A DNA stretch of 34,490 bases from Acidimicrobiaceae bacterium (GTDB lineage Bacteria > Actinomycetota > Acidimicrobiia > Acidimicrobiales > RAAP-2), in assembly GCA_027306525.1 (NCBI GenBank), contig DAHUZM010000034.1:1-34490 (forward strand), read 5' to 3'. The notes under the pieces are model-generated. The model did not search any database and had not been told where the DNA came from. It was given only the letters and a program-made list of their open reading frames with translations. Position numbers and translations under genes: made by a program. Every line of letters begins with the position of its first letter. The stretch's first letter is position 1. Shown piece by piece: positions 26,727 to 34,490 of this stretch.

Positions 26727-28643
26727 CTAGGGCACCGTGGTGGTGGTGGTCGTCGTGGTGGTCGTCGGCGACGGGGCGTTGCAGACCGTGATCGTGTCGG
26801 TCGCCGGCAGGGTGACCTGCGTGCCGGCTGCCGGGCTCTGGGCAACCACGTTGCCCTGGTCCGATGCGTTGCACGTCGTGGTGGTGGCAACCTGGACGGT
26901 GAGCCCCTGCCCCTGGAGCGCGGTCGTCGCCGCGCTCTGCGACTTGCCCTGGACGTTTTGGATGATCACCTGACAGGGACCCGACGAGATCGTCAGGTTG
27001 ACCGCGGTCCCCCGGCCGACAGAGGTGCTCGCGGCCGGGCTGGAGCCCGAGACCTCACCCGAGGGGACCGAGTTCGAGCACGCGTTGGACTGCGACCCGA
27101 CGGTGAGGCCTGCGCCGCTCAGCTGGGCGGAGGCCTGGGGCGGGGTGAGCCCGATGAGATCGGGCACCGACACCTGATTCGTCGGCTTGGGCACCGAGAT
27201 CGTCACGGTCGATCCCTTCCGGATGCTCGTGCCGCCGATCGGCGACTGGGAGAGCACGACGTTCTGCTGTCCGGGGCTGTTCACGAATTTCACCCTGGGT
27301 ACGAGCCCGACGTTGGTGATGAGCGCCTCGGCCGCTCCGAGGTCGTCGTTCACGACGTTTGGGACCTGCACCTTCACCTCGCCCGCGCTGATCACCAGGT
27401 TCACGACCGCCTTCTTCGAGACGTGCGTACCCGGGGCCGGGTCGGTGCTGAGCACGGTGCCCGACTTGGCCGTGTTGGTCACGTGGCGCGTCGTGCCAAT
27501 GACGAGCCCCTTCGAGGTAAGAATCTGCTCGGCCTGCGTCGCGGGCTTGCCGACGACGTTGGGGAGGGCGAACCCGCCGGTGAACGTGCTCACCAGGAGG
27601 TACGCGACGACGGCGAGCGCTGCGAGCAGGACGACGAGGAGCGTGATCCAGCCCCACGGTCGCCGACCGTTCGGCCGCTCGCGAGGCCGCGTCGGGGAGC
27701 GGAACGCCCGGGTGCTCGGCCCGACGGCAGCCGTCGCGTCCATGGCACCGACGGCGCCGATCACCCCGGTCGCTGCCATGTTGCCGTTGGGCGGGCTCGC
27801 CTCGACGGGCTGGCCCTCGACGAAGCGCAGCAGGTCCGACCGGAACTCTTCGGCGCTCTGGTATCGCTGATCGGGCTGCTTGGCCATCGCCTTCATGGTC
27901 ACGGCCTCGAGCTCGGCCGGCACGGTGTCGAGCAACTCCCGCGGGGTCGGGGGGATGTCACGCACGTGCTTGGACGCCACGGACACCGGCGTGTCACCGA
28001 GGAAGGGCGGACGCCCGGTCAACATCTCGAAGAGCACGACACCGAGCGAGTAGATGTCCGTGCGCGCGTCGACGCCGATGCCCTCTGCCTGCTCGGGCGA
28101 GAAGTAGGTCGCGGTGCCCATCACCGCGCCGGTCTGGGTGAGGCTCTCCTCGGTGTTGACGGCTCGGGCGATGCCGAAGTCGGTGACCTTCACCTGGCCG
28201 TCGTGGGTGATGAGCACGTTGCCGGGCTTGATGTCTCGGTGCACAACGCCGTGGCGGTGTGCGGAGGCCAGTGCCGCCGCGACCTGGGCGGTGACCTGCG
28301 CAGCGCGCGCCGGCTCGATGGGGCCCGTCTCGCGCAACACCGCCGAGAGCGGGCGGCCGTCGACGAACTCCATCACGATGAAGTACGAGCCCGAGTCCTC
28401 GCCCCAGTCGAACACCGGAACGATGTTGGGATGCGAGAGCTTCGCCGCCGCCTGTGCCTCCCGCCGGAACCGCTCGACGAAGGCCCGGTCGACCGAGAGC
28501 TCGGGGAACAGCACCTTGAGCGCGACGGGGCGGTCCAAGAGCCGGTCCCGGGCTCGATAGACCTCGGCCATCCCACCCCGAGCGATCAGGTGCGTAAGCT
28601 CGTAGCGGTCCGAGAAGACGCGTGGGGTCTCGACGGGCTGCAT
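26727..28643 (-). CDS. pknB: Serine/threonine protein kinase PknB with four PASTA domains
   Basis: A 638-residue membrane kinase that senses cell-wall fragments and controls growth and division. Residues 13-275 are the kinase: IARGGMAEVYRARD, K43 in ALKVLF, HRDIKPGNVLI with D137, DFG at 155-157, and an activation loop SLTQTGAVMGTATYFSPEQ with T169 and T171, the usual autophosphorylation pair. A linker with VGPSTRAFRSPTRPRER leads to a membrane helix at 331-352. Four PASTA repeats follow (starts near ALPNVVGK, QVPNVVND, SVPDLIGL and IIQNVQGK). The C-terminus is ten consecutive threonines then VP. It is the only kinase in the cluster; pknA is missing. It lies 76 bases downstream of pbpA on the same strand. 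Confidence 0.96.
   Translation of the reverse strand: MQPVETPRVFSDRYELTHLIARGGMAEVYRARDRLLDRPVALKVLFPELSVDRAFVERFRREAQAAAKLSHPNIVPVFDWGEDSGSYFIVMEFVDGRPLSAVLRETGPIEPARAAQVTAQVAAALASAHRHGVVHRDIKPGNVLITHDGQVKVTDFGIARAVNTEESLTQTGAVMGTATYFSPEQAEGIGVDARTDIYSLGVVLFEMLTGRPPFLGDTPVSVASKHVRDIPPTPRELLDTVPAELEAVTMKAMAKQPDQRYQSAEEFRSDLLRFVEGQPVEASPPNGNMAATGVIGAVGAMDATAAVGPSTRAFRSPTRPRERPNGRRPWGWITLLVVLLAALAVVAYLLVSTFTGGFALPNVVGKPATQAEQILTSKGLVIGTTRHVTNTAKSGTVLSTDPAPGTHVSKKAVVNLVISAGEVKVQVPNVVNDDLGAAEALITNVGLVPRVKFVNSPGQQNVVLSQSPIGGTSIRKGSTVTISVPKPTNQVSVPDLIGLTPPQASAQLSGAGLTVGSQSNACSNSVPSGEVSGSSPAASTSVGRGTAVNLTISSGPCQVIIQNVQGKSQSAATTALQGQGLTVQVATTTTCNASDQGNVVAQSPAAGTQVTLPATDTITVCNAPSPTTTTTTTTTTVP
26736..26765 (-). 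repeat. Trinucleotide run encoding the ten-Thr tail of PknB
   Basis: Ten consecutive ACC/ACG codons (GGT/CGT on the plus strand) encode the last Thr run before VP and the stop. Near-identical trinucleotides make the tract prone to slippage, so tail length may vary between strains. Confidence 0.85.
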
Positions 28644-28719
28644 GGCGCTCAGAGCCTACGCGGCAACGTGCGCCGCCTGGGGTAGGTCGGGTACCCCTCG
28701 GGAAGACTCCAACGCCTGG

Positions 28720-30252
28720 TCACGGGGCCAGCGCAGCGAGGAGCATGGTCTTGACGATCGGGCCGGCGATCGTCGCGCCGGCCGTGGAGAGCGGCTGTGA
28801 CGGCACGACGACCGCGATGGCCACCCTGGGGTTCGTGGCCGGCGCGAAGCCGATCATCCAGTCGGCGACCGAGGTGATGCTCGGGTAGCCCACCTGGGCC
28901 GTGCCCGTCTTCACCGCGACGTGCAAGGCGGGGGGGAAGCCGACGCCCGAGGCGGTGCCCGACGGGGACGTCGCGACCGCCTCCATGAGCGGGATCACGT
29001 TGGCCGCCGCGGCGCCGGAGGTCGCCTGCCTCCAGACGTGCGGCCGGTACCTCTTGACGACCTGGCCCTGGGCATCGGTGACCTTGGCCAAGAAATGCGG
29101 CGCCATCACCGCTCCCCCGTTGGCTATCCCCGCCGCCACGAGCACGTTCTCCAAGGCGGTGGTCGCCACGTCCTGCTGGCCGAAGGCCGAGTAGGCCTGG
29201 CCGGGCACGCCGGGGTCGCCTCCCGGGCTCAGCTGTCTGGCGTTCGGGTAGCGCGACGGCTGGACGTAGCCCGCTGGCAGATCCAAGGGTGGCACGGCGT
29301 TGAAACCGAACAGCTCCGCCTGCCGGGCAAGGTGGTCGGCACCGAGAAGCAGGCCGAGCTTGGCATATCCAGGATCGCAGGACTCGGGCAGCATCGCGGC
29401 GATCGTCCCGCCGCAGGGTGTGGCCGCAGCCGCAGTGTCGGCGTCGTTGCAGATCTGCTGATTCGTGTCGGGGATGTTGGTGAGGCATCGTGTGACCGGG
29501 AAGTCGTAGGAGGCGAGCACGGGATCGAGGTTGAAGATGGCCGCCGTGGTGACGACCTTCGCCGTCGACCCGGGTGGGATCGCGTTGTAGGTAGCCAAGG
29601 GGTAGATGGGGGCGTAACCCTCCGCGTCCTGGGCGTGGTAGGCGTTCCAAGCAGCGCGCTCCTCCCCGTAGCTCGGGGCGGTGAGCGGCGTCGGGTCGTA
29701 GCTCGGACTCGACGCCATCGCCAGGACCGCGCCGGTACGGGGGTCCACCATCACGATCGCCCCGTCCCGGTTGGGCCCCGGAAGGCCGTTCAGGGCGTCG
29801 ACAGCGGCTCGCTGCAGGGCCGGTACCACCGTGAGCGTGATGTCGTCGGTGGTCGCGCCGGGCGGTGAGAGCAGCTGGCTGAGCGTCTCGGCCGAGCGCT
29901 CGTGCCGTTCGAGGTACGAGCCGTAGGTGGCCTCGACCCCGGTGGAGCGGTAAAAGGGCGAGTAGGTCCCGACGATCTGAGAGAACAGCGCTCCGGTCGG
30001 GTACACCCGCTTGAACTGGTAGGAGTGCGAGCCGCTGGGCGCAATTCGTACCGACGTGGCGAGCAGCGTGCCGTCGGCGGCGTACACGTTTCCCCGATCC
30101 TCCTCGAGATAGTTGGGGACCCGATTGACCGGATTGGAGCCCGATTGCGCGAGCGACGGGCCCTTGGAGACCTGGATGTTCACGAGCTGCACGACCACGA
30201 GGGCGAAGCACACGATGAGGACGAGCCCCAACCAGCGGATGCGCCGGGACAC
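28720..30252 (-). CDS. pbpA: Class B penicillin-binding protein PbpA (transpeptidase)
   Basis: A 510-residue class B PBP anchored by residues 7-26 (WLGLVLIVCFALVVVQLVNI), which cross-links peptidoglycan outside the membrane. The transpeptidase motifs are S229-T-A-K232 in AIPPGSTAKVVT, S291-C-D293 in LPESCDPGYAKLG, and K448-T-G-T in VAVKTGTAQVG. The second motif is SxD rather than the usual SxN, clear in the DNA. Length and the N-terminal dimerisation region (NYLEEDRGNVYAADGTLLAT) match PbpA of Mycobacterium. The GTG start overlaps the pstP stop by one base (TAGTG). The rodA gene, which encodes its glycosyltransferase partner and normally sits between pstP and pbpA, is absent; the partner must lie elsewhere. 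Confidence 0.94.
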   Translation of the reverse strand: MSRRIRWLGLVLIVCFALVVVQLVNIQVSKGPSLAQSGSNPVNRVPNYLEEDRGNVYAADGTLLATSVRIAPSGSHSYQFKRVYPTGALFSQIVGTYSPFYRSTGVEATYGSYLERHERSAETLSQLLSPPGATTDDITLTVVPALQRAAVDALNGLPGPNRDGAIVMVDPRTGAVLAMASSPSYDPTPLTAPSYGEERAAWNAYHAQDAEGYAPIYPLATYNAIPPGSTAKVVTTAAIFNLDPVLASYDFPVTRCLTNIPDTNQQICNDADTAAAATPCGGTIAAMLPESCDPGYAKLGLLLGADHLARQAELFGFNAVPPLDLPAGYVQPSRYPNARQLSPGGDPGVPGQAYSAFGQQDVATTALENVLVAAGIANGGAVMAPHFLAKVTDAQGQVVKRYRPHVWRQATSGAAAANVIPLMEAVATSPSGTASGVGFPPALHVAVKTGTAQVGYPSITSVADWMIGFAPATNPRVAIAVVVPSQPLSTAGATIAGPIVKTMLLAALAP

Positions 30253-31631
30253 TAGAGCCCGCCATTGAGCGCCGCGCTGTTCTGTTGCGCCAAGAACTCT
30301 TGGTGCAGGTTTGCGATGTATTGCTCGCCCGCCCGCAGCGACGGCTCGTTCACCGTCGCGCGCAGAGCGGGGAGCCTGCGTGGGAGCACCTGTGCGGTGG
30401 TCACGCCCGTGAGGTCCAAGAGCTTGGGCTGGAACCCGAGGAACCCACCCTTGCGGCCCTGGTAGACGGCCAGGTGGTCGTGGTCGACCGCCACGTACCA
30501 GTTGTCCATCGCGTACCAGTGCACAACGGCCACCGCCCCGGCCGGCACGGCCAGGACGAGGACGAAGAACAGGATCACGCGCAGCGTAATCCGGCGGGGG
30601 ATGCCCAGCCTGCGCCGGCGCTCGCGCCGCGTCTCGCGGGGCAGCGGGGCCAGCTCGGGCCGGGGCCGGTACTCGCGCGGGGGAAGGGTCTGCACGGCGG
30701 CCGGCGAGGAGACGAAGGCCTCGGCGGCCGGCGCGTCGGGGTCACGTCCGCCTGGGACCGCCCGCACCACCGCGGTGATCGGGTCTCCCCCCGGATGGGT
30801 GCCGGTCACGGGGGGGGCACCCTCGGCGCCCGAGGCCCTCCGCACCACGTTCACCGGTCCGGGCACCGAGACCCGCGAAACCGCCGAGGGTTCGGGCGCT
30901 CCCTCCTCGCCGACGAGCACGTCCACCACGACGACGGTGATGTTGTCGCTCCCACCGTGGGCGTTTGCCCGGTCGACCAGGGCTCGGGCCGCCTTGCGGG
31001 GGTCCTTGACCGTCTCGAGCACCTGCGAGATCTGGGCGACGCTGACCTCGTTGGTCAATCCGTCGCTGCAGAGCAGCAAGCGGTCGCCCGTGTGGACGTG
31101 CAGCTCCCAAAGATCGACGTCGACGTCGGGGCCGACACCGAGCGCCCGCGTGAGGATGTGCCGGTGCGGGTGCACCTCCGCCTCGGCCTCGGTCATCTCG
31201 CCGTGGCGGACCCGCTCCTCGGCCAGGCTGTGGTCGGCGGTGATCTGGCGGACCTGGCCGCCCGACATGAGATAGGCCCGCGAGTCGCCGACGTTGGCGA
31301 GGCACATCACGTCCCGGCCGTCGGAGCCCACGGTCAGCCCGGCGGCCGTGAGGGTCGTGCCCATCCCCCGCAGCTGCTCGACCTCGAGGCTCTTCTCCCA
31401 GATCGCCGAGTTGGCCGCGACGAACGCCTCGCGCAATCCCGCGATCGTCGGGTTCTGGTCATAGGCGCTCTGCAGCGTGTCGACGGCGATGCGCGCCGCC
31501 ACCTCGCCTCCGACGTGGCCCCCCATCCCGTCGGCCACTGCGAAGAGGGTGTCGCCAGCGGCGGCGCGGTCCTCGTTGCTGTCCCGGGCCCGACCGACAT
31601 CGGTGGCGACCCCGGACCGCAGGACTGTCAT
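30252..31631 (-). CDS. pstP: PP2C-family Ser/Thr phosphatase PstP
   Basis: A 459-residue membrane phosphatase that reverses PknB phosphorylation. Residues 1-237 are the PP2C domain: DVGRARDSNEDR, FAVADGMGGHVGGEVAA with metal-site D34, CLANVGDSRAYLMSGG, LLLCSDGLTNEVS with D190, and HGGSDNITVVVVDV. A Pro-rich linker (240-345) leads to a membrane helix at 349-371 (TLRVILFFVLVLAVPAGAVA) and an outer domain of about 85 residues. The ATG overlaps the fhaB stop (ATGA), and the stop overlaps the pbpA start, so translation is coupled. The layout matches mycobacterial PstP. Confidence 0.95.
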   Translation of the reverse strand: MTVLRSGVATDVGRARDSNEDRAAAGDTLFAVADGMGGHVGGEVAARIAVDTLQSAYDQNPTIAGLREAFVAANSAIWEKSLEVEQLRGMGTTLTAAGLTVGSDGRDVMCLANVGDSRAYLMSGGQVRQITADHSLAEERVRHGEMTEAEAEVHPHRHILTRALGVGPDVDVDLWELHVHTGDRLLLCSDGLTNEVSVAQISQVLETVKDPRKAARALVDRANAHGGSDNITVVVVDVLVGEEGAPEPSAVSRVSVPGPVNVVRRASGAEGAPPVTGTHPGGDPITAVVRAVPGGRDPDAPAAEAFVSSPAAVQTLPPREYRPRPELAPLPRETRRERRRRLGIPRRITLRVILFFVLVLAVPAGAVAVVHWYAMDNWYVAVDHDHLAVYQGRKGGFLGFQPKLLDLTGVTTAQVLPRRLPALRATVNEPSLRAGEQYIANLHQEFLAQQNSAALNGGL

Positions 31632-32125
31632 CGGCGGACCTCGAAGACCGTCGCCCCGATCTGCAACAGATCGCCCTTGGCCAGGCGGGACGGTTGCGAG
31701 ATCCGCTCCGAGTTGACGAACGTGCCGTTGGTCGAGCCCAGGTCCTCGACCCAGACCTGGCCGCCGCTTCGATAGAGCCGGGCGTGCACCGTGGAGCTGT
31801 ACGCGTCGTAGGTCGTCGGGATCCCGCAGCCGTTGGAACGGCCGACCGTCACCTCGCCATCGAGGTCGTAGACGGTGCCCTCACGCTCGTGTGGCTCGAT
31901 GACCTCCAGGCGCAGTTGACGGCGCGACCGGGTCTCACGCAGCGGGCGCTGGTCCTCGTCCTCCGCCCTGCGCTGCGCCCGCCGCTGGGCGCGTGTCGGT
32001 CCGGCAGGGCGAACCTCCACGAACACGGCGCGGACGACCCGAAGGAAGAACAAGAAGATCAGGATCACGACCAACCACTGCAGTGGCCGGATGATCGCCG
32101 AGTAGTTGGTGCCTAGAAGGAGCAC
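31628..32125 (-). CDS. fhaB: FHA-domain protein FhaB (FipA)
   Basis: A 165-residue protein with an N-terminal membrane helix (LQWLVVILIFLFFLRVVRAV, about 15-34), a basic linker (RAQRRAQRRAEDED) and a C-terminal forkhead-associated domain, residues 85-165: GEVTVGRSNGCGIPTTYDAY, SSTVHARLYRSG and VWVEDLGSTNGTFVNSERI. FHA domains bind phosphothreonine, and in mycobacteria FhaB/FipA is a PknA/PknB partner linking division proteins FtsZ and FtsQ. It is 14 bases downstream of fhaA, and its TGA overlaps the pstP ATG. Confidence 0.94.
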   Translation of the reverse strand: MLLLGTNYSAIIRPLQWLVVILIFLFFLRVVRAVFVEVRPAGPTRAQRRAQRRAEDEDQRPLRETRSRRQLRLEVIEPHEREGTVYDLDGEVTVGRSNGCGIPTTYDAYSSTVHARLYRSGGQVWVEDLGSTNGTFVNSERISQPSRLAKGDLLQIGATVFEVRR

Positions 32126-32138
32126 GGGAGATGCGCCC

Positions 32139-32807
32139 TCATAGCATCTCGAAGATGAGGGTCGTGGAGCCCACGGTGATGCTGTCGCCGGTCGAGAGGT
32201 AGCTCTCCCGCACCGGCATCCCGTTCACCCTGGTGCCGTTGGTGGACCCGAGGTCCCGGATCATGAAGGCGTCGTTCATTCGAAGCACCTCGGCATGACG
32301 CCGGCTCACGTTGGGGTCGCTGAGCACGATCGAGCACTCGGGCATCCGGCCGATGACCAGGGGCTCGCCTTCGATCTGGACCCGGCCACCCCCAGGAAGC
32401 ACAAGCTCGGCGGGTGCGAGACCGTCGGGGCCCTCGATGACCTCGGCATCGATGTTGAAGCGGCCTGCCCGGAGCCTCGGCCCCTCCAGGATCTGGACAT
32501 CGATCGGGCCCACGAAGATGTACTGCTCGTTGCGAGCGTGCTCCCGCGCCGCCTCGGCGAGCTCGCGGACGAGCGCGTCGAGGAAGTTGGCGAACCGGTC
32601 GACGTCGGGCTTGGCGAGCGTCACCGAGAAGGAATTGGGCGCGATGAGCCCGCGCACGCCGACACGCCGATGGAGGTCCATCTCTCGTGTCAGGCGGCGC
32701 CCGATCTCGACCGGCTGGAGGTTGCTACGGAAGGGTTTGGCCAACGTTCCTTCCACAAGGCGCTCGAGTCTGTCCTCGAACTGCTGGAGTCCCATGGTCT
32801 CGGACAT
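32139..32807 (-). CDS. fhaA: FHA-domain protein FhaA (DUF3662 and FHA)
   Basis: A 222-residue cytoplasmic protein with an N-terminal DUF3662 domain (1-115: MGLQQFEDRLERLVEGTLAK and EIGRRLTREMDLHRRVGVRG) and a C-terminal FHA domain (148-222: LVIGRMPECSIVLSDPNVSR, RHAEVLRM and DLGSTNGTRVNG). It lacks the long Pro/Tyr/Gln-rich linker of mycobacterial FhaA, which has over 500 residues. FhaA binds phosphorylated MviN and regulates lipid-II export, so it belongs with PknB. The ATG at 32807 has only a weak AGG close by; ATG at 32795 is possible. It heads the operon fhaA-fhaB-pstP-pbpA-pknB. Confidence 0.93.
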   Translation of the reverse strand: MSETMGLQQFEDRLERLVEGTLAKPFRSNLQPVEIGRRLTREMDLHRRVGVRGLIAPNSFSVTLAKPDVDRFANFLDALVRELAEAAREHARNEQYIFVGPIDVQILEGPRLRAGRFNIDAEVIEGPDGLAPAELVLPGGGRVQIEGEPLVIGRMPECSIVLSDPNVSRRHAEVLRMNDAFMIRDLGSTNGTRVNGMPVRESYLSTGDSITVGSTTLIFEML

Positions 32808-32909
32808 CCTACCGGCAGGGGCTGGAAATCCCGATGCGCTGTGCCGCGCCGGCCCTGCTCACCGCGGGTGGAGACGGGCGCAGTGGCTTGACTAGCCTGA
32901 TCCGGCTCC

Positions 32910-32996
32910 GGGCGAGTGGCGGAATAGGCAGACGCGCAGGATTCAGGTTCCTGTGTCCGCAAGGACGTGGGGGTTCAAGTCCCCCCTCGCCCACCA
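32910..32996 (+). tRNA. leuT: tRNA-Leu (anticodon CAG)
   Basis: A complete tRNA with the CCA end encoded. The acceptor GGGCGAG pairs with CTCGCCC, followed by A and CCA. The anticodon arm is CAGGA-TTCAGGT-TCCTG, with anticodon CAG reading CUG. The long variable arm has the stem GTCC-GCAA-GGAC, as expected for a class II leucine tRNA, and the T arm is GGGGG-TTCAAGT-CCCCC. A leucine tRNA in the same place beside fhaA is also found in mycobacteria, as I recall. Confidence 0.96.
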
Positions 32997-33057
32997 GGGT
33001 GATTCCGACCGGGCGGGCGATTCGGCGGGTTCCGACGCCGCCCGTGGGAACCAGATT

Positions 33058-33074
33058 GTCAGGTTTCTCCTGAC
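33058..33074. promoter_or_regulatory. Palindrome upstream of the zinc-finger/HTH gene
   Basis: GTCAGG-TTTCT-CCTGAC is a perfect 6-bp inverted repeat 42 bases before the ATG at 33117. CCTGACA occurs again at 33094-33100, giving a second, wider inverted pairing with TGTCAGG. It could be an operator, perhaps for the HTH protein itself. Confidence 0.4.
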
Positions 33075-33116
33075 GCCTTGCTGTAAGGTGGCGCCTGACA
33101 TCGAGGAGGTCGCGAC

Positions 33117-33479
33117 ATGGCCGGGACCACGACTCCCATCGCCTGCTGCTCGTTCTGCCTGAAGCCCAACACCGAGGTGAAGAAGCTGGTGGCGGGGCCG
33201 GGCGTGTACATCTGCGACGTCTGCGTCGGGCTGTGCACCACCGTCATGACCGAGACGTCGAGCGGGCCACCCCGTCCACTCCCCTGGCAGGGCGAGCTGA
33301 CGGGCGACCAGCTCTTGGCGATGCTCCCCAGCTATGCGGCGGCCGGGACCCAGGTCGAGGCGAACCTCACCGAATGCGTGCGTCGAGCCCGCGAGCTCGG
33401 CGCCACCTGGGCCAAGGTCGGCGAGGCGCTCGGCATGACGCGCCAGTCGGCGTGGGAGCGCTTTTCCGGGGAGGACTAA
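33117..33479 (+). CDS. ClpX-type zinc-finger protein with C-terminal helix-turn-helix
   Basis: A 120-residue protein joining two small domains. Residues 8-42 form a ClpX-like C4 zinc finger ([30 protein letters not shown]), with C11/C14 and C33/C36 as zinc ligands. In ClpX this domain dimerises and binds substrates or adaptors. Residues 78-117 hold a helix-turn-helix ([20 protein letters not shown] followed by SAWERF) of the kind seen in short actinobacterial proteins. There is no AAA+ domain, so it is not a truncated ClpX. The ATG at 33117 has a strong GAGGAGGT six bases upstream. It could be a small transcription factor or an adaptor for a Clp system. A palindrome upstream may be its own operator. 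It is followed by a methyltransferase gene 10 bases later. Confidence 0.82.
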   Translation: MAGTTTPIACCSFCLKPNTEVKKLVAGPGVYICDVCVGLCTTVMTETSSGPPRPLPWQGELTGDQLLAMLPSYAAAGTQVEANLTECVRRARELGATWAKVGEALGMTRQSAWERFSGED

Positions 33480-33489
33480 GAACGTCGTC

Positions 33490-34305
33490 ATGCCCGACGA
33501 CGCCACCCCCGCCCCCCGCTACACCCACGGCCATCATGCGAGCGTGCTTCGCTCGCACCGCTGGAGGACCGCTGAGAACTCGGCCGGCTATCTCCTCCCC
33601 CACCTGCGACCGGGACTCGAGGTGCTCGACGTCGGCTGCGGGCCCGGGACGATCACGGCGGGCCTCTCCGCGCTGGTCGCCCCCGGGAGCGTGCTCGGTC
33701 TGGACCGCTCCGAGCAGGTGGTGCGGGCCGCGCGGGAGTCCACGGTTGGCATTCCGGACCTCGCATTCGTCCCAGGCGATGTCTACGCAATGGAATTCGC
33801 CGATCACGCCTTCGACGTGGTGCACGCGCACCAGGTCCTCCAGCACCTCGATGACCCCGTGGCCGCGCTGGTCGAGATGCGTCGGGTGTGCCGCCCGGGG
33901 GGGCTGATCGCGCTGCGTGACGGCGACTACGCCACGATGGGGTGGTATCCCGACTACCCCGAGCTCGCCCAGTGGCTCGACCTCTACCGCCGCACCGCCC
34001 GCGCGAACGGCGGGGAACCCGATGCGGCGCGCCACCTCGTCGCATGGGCACGCGCCGCCGGGTGCATCGGCATCGAGCCCTCCGCCTCGGCGTGGTGCTT
34101 CGCCACCCCCGAGGACCGCCGCTGGTGGGCCGAGACCTGGGCGGAGCGCTTCACCGCGAGCGCCGTCGCGACCCGGATCCTCGAGCTCGGCCTCGCCGAC
34201 CAGGCGACACTCGAGGCAATCGGCGCGGCGTGGCTGCGCTGGGCGGACGAACCCGACGGGTGGTTCTCGGTTCTCCACGGCGAGGTGCTGTGCCGCCCCG
34301 GATGA
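33490..34305 (+). CDS. Class I SAM-dependent methyltransferase
   Basis: A 271-residue methyltransferase of the UbiE/Methyltransf_11 type. Motif I is VLDVGCGPGTITAGLSALV, which binds AdoMet; the acidic loop is VLGLDRSEQVVRAARES; motif II/post-I is FVPGDVYAMEFADHAFDVVH; and motif III is AHQVLQHLDDPVAALVEMRR with VCRPGGLIALRDGD. The C-terminal third is helical (ELAQWLDLYRRTARANGGEP and WWAETWAERFTASAVATRIL) and probably forms the substrate lid. The substrate is not known. It starts 10 bases after the zinc-finger/HTH gene and is probably in the same operon. Confidence 0.88.
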   Translation: MPDDATPAPRYTHGHHASVLRSHRWRTAENSAGYLLPHLRPGLEVLDVGCGPGTITAGLSALVAPGSVLGLDRSEQVVRAARESTVGIPDLAFVPGDVYAMEFADHAFDVVHAHQVLQHLDDPVAALVEMRRVCRPGGLIALRDGDYATMGWYPDYPELAQWLDLYRRTARANGGEPDAARHLVAWARAAGCIGIEPSASAWCFATPEDRRWWAETWAERFTASAVATRILELGLADQATLEAIGAAWLRWADEPDGWFSVLHGEVLCRPG

Positions 34306-34433
34306 GCGCCCTCGGGTGCCCGTCGCGAGGTGCTCGCCGGCGCGGTCCGGCGCAGTGATCGAATTGGCTGGTCAACAGGTACGATGTCGGCACCGTCGGA
34401 CGGCCGGCGGCTTACGATCGACGAGGTGGCCGG

Positions 34434-34490
34434 GTGATTCTGCACCGTGACGGGTCGACCCGTCGCAGCGCGGCCGAACCCAGGCCCTCG
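34434..34490 (+). CDS. Possible start of a further gene, cut by the window edge
   Basis: A GTG at 34434 opens a frame (MILHRDGSTRRSAAEPRPS) that runs to the window end without a stop. GAGGTGG lies a few bases upstream as a possible ribosome binding site. No family can be recognised, and 19 codons are too few to be sure that it is a gene. Confidence 0.25.
   Translation, partial: MILHRDGSTRRSAAEPRPS

Noticed and set aside
28649-30265. A 538-residue ORF in the pbpA region
   Set aside because: It is another frame of pbpA with Arg/Pro/Gly-rich sequence and no family motifs.
34363-34418. Two TACGAT boxes as promoters for the last partial gene
   Set aside because: Neither has a convincing -35 at 16-18 bases, so they are not listed as promoters.

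Overview
The window is about 34 kb of high-GC DNA from an actinobacterium, most likely an uncultured member of the Acidimicrobiia. The phylum follows from the crgA / trpG / pknB / pbpA / pstP / fhaB / fhaA / tRNA-Leu block at 24.98-33.0 kb, which has the same strands and nearly the same order as the Mycobacterium kinase and cell-wall cluster. The class is a guess from the GC content, the poly-threonine tail on PknB, and the lack of pknA and rodA in the block.

Layout. 1-4.4 kb is accessory: the edge of an IS3-type element, an SDR/TetR divergent pair sharing a repeated operator, a winged-helix/coiled-coil protein, over 500 bases without a gene, and a secreted protein with seven propeller-type repeats. 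4.4-8.2 kb holds an acyl-CoA dehydrogenase, a nitroreductase and a PII-Amt ammonium operon whose Amt has Glu at the first twin-His position. 8.3-14.4 kb is a sugar-acid island. Its core is an overlapping three-gene operon on the minus strand (SDR fructuronate reductase, uronate isomerase UxaC, and a gluconokinase fused to a nickel-pincer LarA-type epimerase), flanked by a Gfo/Idh/MocA oxidoreductase and an inositol-monophosphatase-like protein that lacks one metal-binding Asp. 14.4-21.3 kb is an acetate module: acs and satP on one strand, and on the other a LytS-type kinase, a LytTR regulator, a DUF485-like small membrane protein and an SSS (ActP/MctC-like) symporter with overlapping ends. 21.4-25.0 kb has small metabolic genes (VOC protein, pirin, thioesterase, thiolase) packed tail to tail. 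25.0-33.0 kb is the conserved growth-control block. 33.0-34.5 kb has a ClpX-type zinc-finger/HTH protein, a methyltransferase and perhaps the start of another gene.

Most interesting system. The sugar-acid operon encodes a complete paper route without mannonate dehydratase: D-glucuronate to D-fructuronate (UxaC), to D-mannonate (SDR), to D-gluconate by inversion at C2 (LarA domain), to 6-phosphogluconate (GntK domain). D-mannonate and D-gluconate are C2 epimers and alpha-hydroxy acids, the substrate class of LarA enzymes. The LarA domain keeps the three His and the Lys of the nickel-pincer site with exact spacing for three of the four. The last two steps sit on one polypeptide, so the unfavourable epimerisation could be pulled by phosphorylation.

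All assignments come from reading translated sequence and remembered family motifs; no database search was run.
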